In this document: positions 24,672-32,817 of the stretch, piece by piece
Layout of the letters: each line of letters opens with the position of its first letter
Position numbering within the stretch: position 1 is the stretch's first letter
Origin: Bacteroidia bacterium
GTDB lineage: Bacteria > Bacteroidota > Bacteroidia > DATLTG01
Direction of reading: 5' to 3'
NCBI GenBank assembly: GCA_039924845.1
Contig: JBDTAC010000047.1
Coordinates: 1-48,784 of the forward strand
DNA length: 48,784 nt
Position numbers and translations under genes: made by a program
The notes under the pieces: model-generated
What the model was told of the DNA's origin: nothing
Databases searched by the model: none
Seen by the model: only the letters and a program-made list of their open reading frames with translations

Positions 24672-25883
24672 ATGAATTATATTTTAGTCGATGATGCGGA
24701 GGTAAGAGAAAATTTATTGCCGCTTACTTTTACGCGGCCGATTGCAGACATTCGCATTGGAATCCTTACCATTCGCGAAAAGTGGGAATATTTTTTAGGC
24801 GAAAAAACATTTTCGGAAACAAGTTCTTATTTGAAAAAAAAATTTCCGGAAGCTCCTCAAAAAGGAAAAAACAATGTGTGGATTAACGGAAGTGTTTTAC
24901 CAAATCAATCACTTGTTGAAGAAATAAAAAAAATAAAGCCGAACGAAATTCTTCAGCACGGAAACACGCTTATCGCTTTTCATACCAGCGAAAAAATAAA
25001 TTTCGAGGACTCTCAAAAAATAATTTTTCAAGCCTTCGAAAAAAAAGCAATCAAAAAAAACAGTCGCGAAAAAATAATTTTTCAAATCCGTTTTTTGCAT
25101 GATATTTTTTCGAAAAATGCCGAAGCCATTGAGGCTGATTTTAAAATACTCACTAAAAATAAAAAGTCGCAAAGCATTTCAAAAACAAACAACGTTATTG
25201 GTGTAAAAAATATTTTTTTAGAGAAAGGAGCTGTGGTTGAATGTGCTGTTTTAAATGCATCTGCAGGACCAATTTACATAGGAAAGGATGCTGAAATTAT
25301 GGAAGGTTCTTTGGTGCGTGGGCCTTTTGCTTTAGGCGAACATGCCACACTTAAAATGGGAACGAAAATTTACGGAGCTACTACTGTTGGTCCACATTCG
25401 AAGGTTGGAGGAGAGATAAATAATTCCGTTATTTTTGGTTATTCGAACAAAGCGCACGATGGTTTTTTGGGAAATTCGGTGATTGGAGAATGGTGCAATT
25501 TGGGTGCGGATACGAATAATTCCAATTTAAAAAATAATTACTCGGACGTTCAATTATGGAATTATCGAAAAAATAATTTTGAAAATACAGGTTTGCAATT
25601 TTGTGGATTGATTATGGGAGATCATTCTAAATGCGGCATTAACACAATGTTTAATACAGGTACGGTTGTTGGCGTGAGTGCAAATGTTTTTGGCGCAGGA
25701 TTTCCTCCAAAATTTATTCCTTCTTTTTCTTGGGGAGGAGTGCAAGGTTTTACGGATTATAAATTAGATAGAGCTTGTGCAGTTGCCGAAAAAGTAATGC
25801 AACGCAGAGGAATTAAGTTTGATTCCATCGAAAAAAATATTTTTTCGAGCGTGTTTAAAATGGATAAAAAGAATCGAAAATAG
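24672..25883 (+). CDS. GlmU-family sugar nucleotidyltransferase/acetyltransferase (alternative Bacteroidota form)
   Basis: The protein (403 residues) starts MNYILVDDAEVRENLLPLTFTRPIADIR, typical of the alternative GlmU family that lacks the classic GxGTRM pyrophosphorylase loop. The N-terminal half (about 1-165) should be the nucleotidyltransferase; from about 175 a left-handed beta-helix of hexapeptide repeats follows (AVVECAVLNASAGPIYIGKDAEI, VRGPFALGEH, GEINNSVIFGYSNKAHDGFLGNSVIGEWCNLGAD). The expected role is UDP-GlcNAc synthesis, but a different sugar is possible. Residues 105-150 carry two EKIIFQ/QKIIFQ peptides encoded by two near-identical repeat copies 54 bases apart. Confidence 0.85.
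   Translation: MNYILVDDAEVRENLLPLTFTRPIADIRIGILTIREKWEYFLGEKTFSETSSYLKKKFPEAPQKGKNNVWINGSVLPNQSLVEEIKKIKPNEILQHGNTLIAFHTSEKINFEDSQKIIFQAFEKKAIKKNSREKIIFQIRFLHDIFSKNAEAIEADFKILTKNKKSQSISKTNNVIGVKNIFLEKGAVVECAVLNASAGPIYIGKDAEIMEGSLVRGPFALGEHATLKMGTKIYGATTVGPHSKVGGEINNSVIFGYSNKAHDGFLGNSVIGEWCNLGADTNNSNLKNNYSDVQLWNYRKNNFENTGLQFCGLIMGDHSKCGINTMFNTGTVVGVSANVFGAGFPPKFIPSFSWGGVQGFTDYKLDRACAVAEKVMQRRGIKFDSIEKNIFSSVFKMDKKNRK
25013..25085. repeat. Two in-frame near-palindrome copies in the GlmU-like gene
   Basis: TCAAAAAATAATTTTTCAA at 25013-25031 and CGAAAAAATAATTTTTCAA at 25067-25085, both encoding KIIFQ in the same frame; a degenerate third copy (EKINFE) is at about 24988-25008. Further copies in the gene are at 25565 and 25835. 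Confidence 0.8.
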
Positions 25884-25908
25884 ACCTTCTTCTAATTCGA
25901 AAAATATT

Positions 25909-25941
25909 TTTGCATTATATCTATATAAAAGCTTATTTTTG
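25909..25941 (+). promoter_or_regulatory. Promoter of the first UspA-family gene
   Basis: TTTG (25909-25912), 21 bases, TATTTTTG (25934-25941), then 26 bases to the ATG. The -33 TTTG belongs to a near-palindrome copy (TTCGAAAAATATTTTTG). Confidence 0.6.
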
Positions 25942-25967
25942 CATATCTACCAAAATAGTTATTACTT

Positions 25968-26852
25968 ATGAGTACCACAAAAAAACAAATTTTAGTACCG
26001 ATTGACTTTTCGGATCAATCCCTTATTGCACTCGAACAATCGTACAACTTGGCGCGCGAATACAAAGCGGAAATTACCATGCTATACGTGGTGGACGACT
26101 CCAATGTGCTGTCTAAATTATTCGGTAAATCGGAAGAGGCTTCTATGAAAAAGAAAATTGAAGCCAAAATGAACGAATTGGCTACCGAAACAGAAAAAAA
26201 GACAAAAATAAAGATCAATGTGTTAATTGCTCGTGGAGTTATTTACGATAAAATTGTAGAAATCGCCGAATTGGTGAAGGCGGTGATGATTATCATGGGA
26301 ACCAATGGAACCGTTGGTGTGAAAAAGAGATTTATCGGTTCCAACGCCTTGCGCGTGGTGAGAGAAGCAAAATGCCCCGTTATTACAATTAAAGGGAAAC
26401 ACCATCGTAATGGTTGCAAAAACATTGTGTTGCCACTGGATTTAACAAAAGAAACAAAAGAAAAAGTAACCAAAGCGATCGAATTTGCAAAATTGGGTAA
26501 CAAAGCTGCTATTCGTATTATTTCTGTTTTATTTACAACGGATGAATTTGTGGTAAATCGTTTAACGCGCCAACTCGGACAGGTGAAAAACTTCATTGAA
26601 AAAACGGGTATCGAATGTACCGCAGAAATCATAAAAGGAATTAAAGGCGAAGAATCGCTCGGACAAAATATCATTGATTACGCTAACAAAGTGGAAGGCG
26701 ATTTGATTATGATTATGACGCAACAAGAAGTGGAATTTACGAAATATTTTATTGGATCAGCGGCTCAAGAAATCATCAATACGTCCGATATTCCTGTGAT
26801 TAGTATCATTCCGTCTATGAAAAAAGACACCACTTCTTTTGTTCCGTATTGA
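25968..26852 (+). CDS. Tandem-domain universal stress protein
   Basis: Two UspA domains make up 294 residues. Domain 1 (about 5-145) begins ILVPIDFSDQSLIALEQS and keeps the ATP-binding signature G-2x-G-9x-G-S (MGTNGTVGVKKRFIGSN). Domain 2 (about 150-290) opens NIVLPLDLTKETKEKV and is degenerate: its corresponding region reads MTQQEVEFTKYFIGSAAQEI. One domain probably binds ATP and the other dimerises. The second Usp gene follows after 87 bases with a similar layout, indicating a tandem duplication. Confidence 0.95.
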   Translation: MSTTKKQILVPIDFSDQSLIALEQSYNLAREYKAEITMLYVVDDSNVLSKLFGKSEEASMKKKIEAKMNELATETEKKTKIKINVLIARGVIYDKIVEIAELVKAVMIIMGTNGTVGVKKRFIGSNALRVVREAKCPVITIKGKHHRNGCKNIVLPLDLTKETKEKVTKAIEFAKLGNKAAIRIISVLFTTDEFVVNRLTRQLGQVKNFIEKTGIECTAEIIKGIKGEESLGQNIIDYANKVEGDLIMIMTQQEVEFTKYFIGSAAQEIINTSDIPVISIIPSMKKDTTSFVPY

Positions 26853-26864
26853 TAAAAAAAGAAG

Positions 26865-26888
26865 CTTCGAAAAATTATTTTTTTGAAG
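26865..26888. repeat. Near-palindrome copy with flanking CTTC/GAAG arms between the two Usp genes
   Basis: The repeat core is enclosed by CTTC (26865-26868) and GAAG (26885-26888), giving an interrupted hairpin that could attenuate readthrough between the two genes. The preceding GAAGCTTC (26861-26868) is itself palindromic. Confidence 0.55.
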
Positions 26889-26939
26889 TGTAAAAATCAC
26901 GATAAGTATAAAATAGAATCAAACAATAAATAAAAAAAT

Positions 26940-27830
26940 ATGACAGCATTTAAAATACAAAAAATATTAATTCCGATTGACTTTTCGGAAACGTCCTTAT
27001 TAGCGGTTAAACATGGTGCTTTTATGGCAAAATTGTATAAAGCAGACATTTGTTTGTTACATGTTTTTGAAAAGCAATGGTCGCATTTTAATGTTATTTT
27101 ACCTCAAGTGCAGATCGAGGATTTATCGGGATTTACCAATAAAATAGAAGCAAAATTAGCCGAAATTGCTGAAGGTATTCGGAAGGAATATGCTGTAAAA
27201 ACGACAAGTATTTGTGCTCCCGGAAATATTTTTAGCGAAATTGTAACGATTGTAAACAACGAAAAGATTGATGTAGTAGTAATGGGAACACACGGCGTAT
27301 CGGGGGCAGAGGAGTTCTTTATGGGAAGCAACACGTTCAAAGTAGTTACCAAATCTCCTTGTCCCGTACTCTCGGTGCAAACACACGCTAAAAAATTAGG
27401 ATTCTCTACTATTTTATTGCCGATTGACGATTCATCGCACTCACGTCAAAAAGTGATGCAAGCGATTGAATTGGCTTCGCATTACAATTCGAAAGTGCAT
27501 ATTTTAGGAATTGTAGATAGCGATGTAAATTTGGATAAGTTCAAATTGAAGATCAATCAAGTTGAAAATTTCTTGACAAAGCACAACGTGAATTTTATTG
27601 CCGAAACGATAAATAATGATAATCCTGCTACGGCTACCTTGGCTTATGCAAAGAAAATATGCGCTGACTTAATTATGATTATGACCGATCAGGAAGAAAG
27701 TTTAACTGGATTTTTGCTTGGAAATTATGCACAACAAATTGTGAATCATTCCAAAATACCTGTTTTTAGTATCAGACCAATTGAAGGAGAATATAAATTT
27801 GTTGATTTAACAGGTGATTGGAGAATGTAA
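26940..27830 (+). CDS. Tandem-domain universal stress protein
   Basis: This protein has 296 residues with the same two-domain plan as its upstream neighbour. Domain 1 begins ILIPIDFSETSLLAVKHG and has the ATP motif MGTHGVSGAEEFFMGSN; domain 2 begins TILLPIDDSSHSRQKVMQAIE and is degenerate (MTDQEESLTGFLLGNYAQQI). The pair is clearly paralogous, yet diverged through most of its length. It could respond to redox or nutrient stress; nothing in the sequence names the signal. Followed by a strong terminator. Confidence 0.95.
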   Translation: MTAFKIQKILIPIDFSETSLLAVKHGAFMAKLYKADICLLHVFEKQWSHFNVILPQVQIEDLSGFTNKIEAKLAEIAEGIRKEYAVKTTSICAPGNIFSEIVTIVNNEKIDVVVMGTHGVSGAEEFFMGSNTFKVVTKSPCPVLSVQTHAKKLGFSTILLPIDDSSHSRQKVMQAIELASHYNSKVHILGIVDSDVNLDKFKLKINQVENFLTKHNVNFIAETINNDNPATATLAYAKKICADLIMIMTDQEESLTGFLLGNYAQQIVNHSKIPVFSIRPIEGEYKFVDLTGDWRM

Positions 27831-27900
27831 TTTAAAAATAGTTGTTGGGATTAGCGTAATTCGACACTAAAATAAATCAAAAATTTCGTACAATAATATC

Positions 27901-27934
27901 ACGTCCAAAGTTCTAAACTTTGGACGTTTTTTTT
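27901..27934 (+). terminator. Rho-independent terminator after the Usp genes
   Basis: ACGTCCAAAGTT (27901-27912) and AACTTTGGACGT (27916-27927) pair exactly around CTA and are followed by a T-run to 27934. It sits just before the convergent LytTR gene stop; only the plus strand has a good T-tract. Confidence 0.93.
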
Positions 27935-27938
27935 ACAA

Positions 27939-28679
27939 TTATACTTTGGGCAGTTTTTTCAGGAAAGCGTCTTTTTTACGTTTGGATATAGTAACATTAT
28001 CGCCATTCGACATAACTATATAGCCGCCGTCGCCTTTAAAATAATTTTTGATGTGTTCTAAATTCACTAAATGTGCGTGATGAATACGGAAAAAATTATT
28101 GGGAACTAAGAGTTCTTCAAAATCTTTTAAACTACGCGTGGAAATAATTTTTTTACCTGAAGTTAAAATGCAAATCGTGTATTTTCCGTCGGCTTCGCAG
28201 CGGATAATATTTTTTATCTCAATAAATTCCAATCCAATTTGTGTGGGAAGTGCTATTTTACTCACTATTGGCAGGTTGTAGGTATTCAATAAATATTTAA
28301 CAGATTCATTCAACTGCTTGCTGTCTGTTTTTTTCTCTATTTTTTTAATAGCATTTTTTAATTCGTCTGCATCAATTGGCTTCAACAAATAATCAACTGC
28401 GGAAAACTTAAAAGCTCTGATGGCATATTGGTTATAAGCCGTTGTGAAAATAACGGAGAAAGTGTAGTTTTCCAATTTCTCGAGCAAACTAAAGCCCGAA
28501 CCACCGGGCATTTCGATGTCTAAAAATACGACATCCACGTGTGTTTTTTTTAATATCTCCAAACTTTCTTTCACGGATTTTGCTTCCACAATGGAGGTAA
28601 TTTCTGGACAGTGCTTTTTGATTAAATGTGCTAAAGCCGATCGTCCTAAATCTTCGTCATCTACAATAAGTGCGTGCAT
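27939..28679 (-). CDS. LytTR-family response regulator
   Basis: A receiver domain (about 1-120) with acidic pair VDDED, phosphate acceptor in DVVFLDIEMPGGSGF, TTAYNQYAI and the lysine of YLLKPID is joined to a C-terminal LytTR DNA-binding domain (about 145-240; IRCEADGKYTICILTSGKKI, TRSLKDFEELL, FRIHHAHLVNLEHIKNYFKGDGGYIVM). All receiver residues are intact. The gene starts 13 bases after the histidine-kinase stop codon; the two form a LytS/LytTR-type pair. DNA target unknown. Confidence 0.96.
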   Translation of the reverse strand: MHALIVDDEDLGRSALAHLIKKHCPEITSIVEAKSVKESLEILKKTHVDVVFLDIEMPGGSGFSLLEKLENYTFSVIFTTAYNQYAIRAFKFSAVDYLLKPIDADELKNAIKKIEKKTDSKQLNESVKYLLNTYNLPIVSKIALPTQIGLEFIEIKNIIRCEADGKYTICILTSGKKIISTRSLKDFEELLVPNNFFRIHHAHLVNLEHIKNYFKGDGGYIVMSNGDNVTISKRKKDAFLKKLPKV

Positions 28680-28692
28680 CGTATTTTTATTT

Positions 28693-31683
28693 TTAAATCG
28701 GAATTTCTATTCTGATGGATGTGCCGAGTGATTGATGATTCACATCCATTTTATCAATAATACTTAATTTAATTTGTGCTTTTTCCATCGAGTTTAAAAC
28801 ATGTATTCGCTCGTTGATAATTTCCATTCCTCTGGAAATATGTTCTGCAGAGGTTTGAAAATTATTTTTTTCGAAAGCTCTTCCCACACCGTCATCGTCC
28901 ACGATACCAATGATGCAATTATTCTCCAAACGGAAGGAAATAGTCAAGCTGCCCTTCCTTTCTAAATTTCGCAAGCCGTGGTTAATCGCATTTTCTACAA
29001 ACGGTTGAAACAACATACTCGGAATTTCCACTTCAAACGCATTTATTTCCGGAGCGATTACAAAGATATAATTAAATCGTCCATTAAATCGTAAGCTTTC
29101 TAATTCGACGTACAATTTTAATAAATCGCATTCCTCTTGTAATGTGATACGATTTTTTTTGGAGTGTTCTAAATAATTGCGCATTAGCGTTGCAAATTTT
29201 GTTAAATATTTATTTGCTGAAACTTCGTCGTTTATCAATACAAAATGTTGAATGGCATTTAAACAATTAAAGAGAAAATGAGGATTCATCTGTGCTTGCA
29301 ATGCTTTCAATTCGATGTTGGCATATTTTTGATGCAATTCCGTTTTTGCTTTTTCACGCTTTTCGATGTGTTTGATTCGAATCCATGTGAAGAATAGAAG
29401 GAGTAGTGCAAAGAGAAGAATAGCAATTACAATAAATTCTTCGGTTTCCCAAATAGGTTGACGATGAATGATATAAATGATTTTTTCAGAATTAAGTGGC
29501 GTATTTATGGTGCGGATGCGCAACATTAAAAATCCGTAAGGTAAATTAGAAAGTTCTATTTCACGGGTAGTTCCCACATTTATCCAAGCATTGGAAGAGC
29601 CCGTTAATTGATATTGAAATTGTATTTTATCTGCATTGTTAAAACACGGAATACTGTATTTAATTTTGATTTCCTTTACAAAATAGGAAAGGGGTATCGT
29701 ATCCGATACAGGTATTTCGGACGTATTGGCAATTATTATTTTTTCAATAATTATATTTGATGGGACAGTAGGGGTGGAAAGTTGTTTCGGATGGATGAGA
29801 ACCATTCCTTTCACCGTCGGAAAAAAAAGTAAACCAGCATTCGTTTTTAATGCGGAACCTTGAAATCCACCATTAAATTCACTGTTTTTAATTCCATCTT
29901 CGTTCGATAAATAGGTAATGTTTAAGGGAATTGTAGGGTTCTCTGAAAAGTTAATTAAGTTATTTTTGTTTACTACATACATCCCACTGTTGGAACTCAT
30001 CCAAAAATTATTTTTTTCATCTTCTACAATGCAAGATGTATTTATTCCCAACACATTGGTATAGTGTAGAAAGGAGAAAAAATTTCCATTTTTATATTTA
30101 AAAAGCCCATTTCCGTATGTTCCAATCCATAGTGTGCCATCGGCATCTTCGTATATGGAGCGTACATTTTTTAGTTTTAAGGTGCTGTCTTTTTGATCGT
30201 TCAGCCATTTTACTTTATCGTTTTCTAATTCACCTAAGCCCTTATCGGAAGCAATGAATAATCGTCCAGAGGCATCTTCCATCATTTGTTTTACATTGGA
30301 TGTGAAATTAGGATCGTATCTTTTCAAAAGATTGTGATCCACAAAGCATAATCCAGAATCAGTTCCGAGCCATATTGTTCCTTGATTATCTGCATAAGTA
30401 ACAAATACAACGTTACTCGGTAAGCCATCTTTATAGCTGTATTTTTTTATTTCGCCCAATGGATGTATCGCATATACACCATTTCCATAAGTACTAATCC
30501 ATTGTGTCGATTGATTGTCTTCGGCGATGCTGTAAACACAGGCATTTTTGGGTTCGTTCAAATGACTTATTTTTCCGGAGAGGTAACAACTCATTCCTCC
30601 ACAGAAATTTCCAAACAAAATACTGCCATTTTTTAATTGTGTAATTCCAGTAATGTCGTCTGCATTTTGCGCATCTTTTACTAAGAGAATCGAGGCTATT
30701 TTTCTTTTTAATTTACACAAGCCTGCGTTACCTGTACCAATCCACAAATTATTTTGACGATCCTTATAAATGGATGAAATACTGTTGGAAGGTAAACCGT
30801 CAGAGCTGTTCATCACAGTAGCTGAAGTGTCTGTTAATTCTATAAAACCATTGTCGCTTAATAAGGTTAAATTATTTTTATCATCAAATCCGATGTCATT
30901 GATAATATAGTTCGAGTATTTTTTAGGCAGTTGAATAAATGTTTGTTTTTTATTTTTTAAAACGAAATATCCTTCGGAAGAATGACCGAATAATGTATGC
31001 TCACTGTTGCTTTCTAACCAATCTACATTTATGTTTTTAAGGTTTTTTATCGGAATTAATTGCTTGTCTAAATAATGGAATAATCCTTGGTAACTCGCAA
31101 TAAATAATTCATCTTCGGCAGAAAAACAAAGTGCATTGATATCTATCTGTTGCGACAAATGAATGCGGGTAAAAATACCCTTAGCGAATTGATAAAGATG
31201 GTTGTTTTTGCTCAGTAAAAAAAGTTCATTCGTAGTGGCATTGTAAGCAACAGAGCCATTGCTGGTATTAAAACTCTCGGGTTGATTTTTGATTTCCGAA
31301 AAAATATTTTTTTGATACGCCAATAATTCTCCATCTGCGGTAAGCGTAAACAATTGATGATCATTGGCAACAAACACTCTTTTGATAGCATTTGATTTGA
31401 ATGCCGGATTATTGGCCGTGTTGTAATAGGTAAATGTAATGCCGTCAAACCGAGCAATTCCGTCGAATGTAGCTATCCACAAATAGCCATTATCAGTTTG
31501 AGTAATATCGTTTATCGAGTTTTGCGGAAGCCCGTTTTCCGTATTCCATGTTTGAACGGAGTAGGGACTATTTGCATCTAAACTTTTTTCTGAAATGACT
31601 GGCGAAAAAGTTTGAGCAAAAGAGCAGATACTGCTGCCTGCGAGCATTGAAACCACTAAGAAAATACGTAATTTGTTTTTCAT
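28693..31683 (-). CDS. Propeller-sensor histidine kinase (LytS-type)
   Basis: 996 residues. Signal peptide (to about residue 23, CSFAQ); two-component regulator propeller repeats over about 40-700 with NGLPQNSINDI, GYLWIATFDGI, NNLWIGTGNAGL, GTIWLGTDSGLC and GTLWIGTYGNGLF; a Y_Y_Y-type domain; one membrane span near 770 (VIAILLFALLLLFFTWI); a short coiled coil; then the kinase. The phospho-acceptor is the histidine of MNPHFLFNCLNAIQHFV (PF06580 type) and the ATP lid has VENAINHGLRN and DDDGVGR. The propeller should sense an extracytoplasmic ligand, by analogy with hybrid kinases of sugar utilisation. An in-frame near-palindrome copy encodes EKNNFQ in the catalytic domain. Confidence 0.95.
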   Translation of the reverse strand: MKNKLRIFLVVSMLAGSSICSFAQTFSPVISEKSLDANSPYSVQTWNTENGLPQNSINDITQTDNGYLWIATFDGIARFDGITFTYYNTANNPAFKSNAIKRVFVANDHQLFTLTADGELLAYQKNIFSEIKNQPESFNTSNGSVAYNATTNELFLLSKNNHLYQFAKGIFTRIHLSQQIDINALCFSAEDELFIASYQGLFHYLDKQLIPIKNLKNINVDWLESNSEHTLFGHSSEGYFVLKNKKQTFIQLPKKYSNYIINDIGFDDKNNLTLLSDNGFIELTDTSATVMNSSDGLPSNSISSIYKDRQNNLWIGTGNAGLCKLKRKIASILLVKDAQNADDITGITQLKNGSILFGNFCGGMSCYLSGKISHLNEPKNACVYSIAEDNQSTQWISTYGNGVYAIHPLGEIKKYSYKDGLPSNVVFVTYADNQGTIWLGTDSGLCFVDHNLLKRYDPNFTSNVKQMMEDASGRLFIASDKGLGELENDKVKWLNDQKDSTLKLKNVRSIYEDADGTLWIGTYGNGLFKYKNGNFFSFLHYTNVLGINTSCIVEDEKNNFWMSSNSGMYVVNKNNLINFSENPTIPLNITYLSNEDGIKNSEFNGGFQGSALKTNAGLLFFPTVKGMVLIHPKQLSTPTVPSNIIIEKIIIANTSEIPVSDTIPLSYFVKEIKIKYSIPCFNNADKIQFQYQLTGSSNAWINVGTTREIELSNLPYGFLMLRIRTINTPLNSEKIIYIIHRQPIWETEEFIVIAILLFALLLLFFTWIRIKHIEKREKAKTELHQKYANIELKALQAQMNPHFLFNCLNAIQHFVLINDEVSANKYLTKFATLMRNYLEHSKKNRITLQEECDLLKLYVELESLRFNGRFNYIFVIAPEINAFEVEIPSMLFQPFVENAINHGLRNLERKGSLTISFRLENNCIIGIVDDDGVGRAFEKNNFQTSAEHISRGMEIINERIHVLNSMEKAQIKLSIIDKMDVNHQSLGTSIRIEIPI
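28854..28875. repeat. In-frame near-palindrome copy in the kinase ATPase domain
   Basis: The core AAAATTATTTTTTT is flanked by TTTG and CGAAA; on the coding strand it gives FEKNNFQ. Confidence 0.7.
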
Positions 31684-31684
31684 G

Positions 31685-31706
31685 TTCGAAAAAAATAATT
31701 TTTCAA
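31685..31706. repeat. Near-palindrome copy directly upstream of the kinase gene
   Basis: The core AAAAAAATAATTTTT is flanked by TTCG and CAA; it sits in the leader of the kinase mRNA, two bases before its ATG. Confidence 0.75.
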
Positions 31707-31713
31707 CGTCATC

Positions 31714-31731
31714 CGCTCTAAATTTTGAGCG
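31714..31731. promoter_or_regulatory. Interrupted palindrome upstream of the kinase gene
   Basis: CGCTC-TAAATTTT-GAGCG; the inner AAA/TTT also pair with one mismatch. A possible operator or leader hairpin of the kinase/LytTR operon. Confidence 0.35.
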
Positions 31732-31825
31732 TGAAGTTATTCTATTTTTAGGAGTTATTCGACCGTTTTCGGTTTCCTATTAAAAGGAATCTTAAAAAAT
31801 ATTTTCTCGTATTAAAAGACTTTAC

Positions 31826-31833
31826 TATATTTG
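31826..31833 (+). promoter_or_regulatory. TAnnTTTG -7 box for the DUF6089 gene
   Basis: TATATTTG, with only seven bases (CCCTTCG) to the ATG at 31841, the same spacing as at the BatA-like gene; implies a leaderless transcript. Confidence 0.6.
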
Positions 31834-31840
31834 CCCTTCG

Positions 31841-32761
31841 ATGCGAAAAATACATACACTACTCGTTTTTATTTTTTTGATCTCTTCCGTTGCCTTTTCT
31901 CAATATAGATGGGATTATGGACTTCGTTTGGGCGTGTCCAATTACCTCGGAGATATTGGTGGAACAGATCTCACCAGACGAAATTTTGTAAGCGACATGA
32001 AATTGGCAGAAACAAAATTTAGCGGAGGTATTTTTGTGCGTACGCGTTTGGGCGAATCCTTCGGTTTAAAAGCCAGTTTGAATTATGGACGCATCGCTGG
32101 TGCCGACAGCCTTTCCACAAATTATGGCAGACGTGGAAGAAATTTAAGTTTCAGAAACGATATTTTTGAATTAGCCGTTACTGGAGAATATTATTTTTAT
32201 CAAGTGAATGATTTGGGGCATACATATCGTTACAGGAACGATTTTAAAGCATATATTTTTGCTGGTATTGCAGGCTTTCACCACAACCCGGAGGCTTATT
32301 ACGGAGGAACTTGGGTAGATTTACAACCTTTGAAAACAGAAGGACAAAAAACACCTTACAGCCTTTGGCAAGCTTCTATTCCTGTTGGTGCCGGAGTTTA
32401 TTTTACATTAAACCGTAAATTCAGAATTGGTTGGGAACTCGGCTGGAGAACCACATTCACAGACTATTTAGATGATATAAGTACCAAATATCCAACAACT
32501 CCTTTTACAGGTTCAAATGCTGCTTTAGCTTCGGCTTTGTCCAACAGAAGTGGTTCTTACATCGTAAACGATCCTGTTTATTTGGCACAATACGGTCCTG
32601 GACAAAAACGAGGCGATCCTACGCACAATGATTCATATATTTTTACAACTATTGATTTCAGTTACGTCATTCGTGGACAAAGTAATTTTTACCACTCGCA
32701 CTATTCGAGTCTTTTTGGTGGTAAAAAATACAGAAAAAGAAAAATTAGAGCGAAATTCTAA
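31841..32761 (+). CDS. DUF6089-like outer-membrane beta-barrel protein
   Basis: A signal peptide (IHTLLVFIFLISSVAFSQ) is followed by a beta-rich protein of about 290 residues that opens RWDYGLRLGVSNYLGDIGG and runs through alternating strands (GGIFVRTRLGESFGLKASLNYGRI, FELAVTGEYYFYQ, YIFAGIAGFHHNPEAYY, GVYFTLNRKFRIGWELGWRTTFTDYLDDIS). It ends in a basic tail (GGKKYRKRKIRAKF). DUF6089 proteins are small outer-membrane barrels of unknown function, widespread in Bacteroidota. It is monocistronic and shares a bidirectional terminator with the polysaccharide cluster. Confidence 0.9.
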   Translation: MRKIHTLLVFIFLISSVAFSQYRWDYGLRLGVSNYLGDIGGTDLTRRNFVSDMKLAETKFSGGIFVRTRLGESFGLKASLNYGRIAGADSLSTNYGRRGRNLSFRNDIFELAVTGEYYFYQVNDLGHTYRYRNDFKAYIFAGIAGFHHNPEAYYGGTWVDLQPLKTEGQKTPYSLWQASIPVGAGVYFTLNRKFRIGWELGWRTTFTDYLDDISTKYPTTPFTGSNAALASALSNRSGSYIVNDPVYLAQYGPGQKRGDPTHNDSYIFTTIDFSYVIRGQSNFYHSHYSSLFGGKKYRKRKIRAKF

Positions 32762-32777
32762 ACTTCGCTTATCTTAA

Positions 32778-32817
32778 AAAAAGAGCTTCAAAAAATTATT
32801 TTTTCGAAGCTCTTTTT
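32778..32817. terminator. Bidirectional terminator built on the near-palindrome
   Basis: AAAAAGAGCTTC (32778-32789) pairs with GAAGCTCTTTTT (32806-32817), and the interior AAAAAAT-T-ATTTTTT pairs again, leaving only one unpaired C. Both strands end in a T-run (CTTTTT on plus, CTTTTTTT on minus). It lies between the convergent DUF6089 and GT2 genes. This is the clearest case of the window-wide repeat serving as terminator core. Confidence 0.88.

Noticed and set aside
28493-28509. GC hairpin GCCCG/CGGGC inside the LytTR regulator gene
   Set aside because: Short stem without a T-tract on either strand; encodes the normal PGGSG receiver segment.
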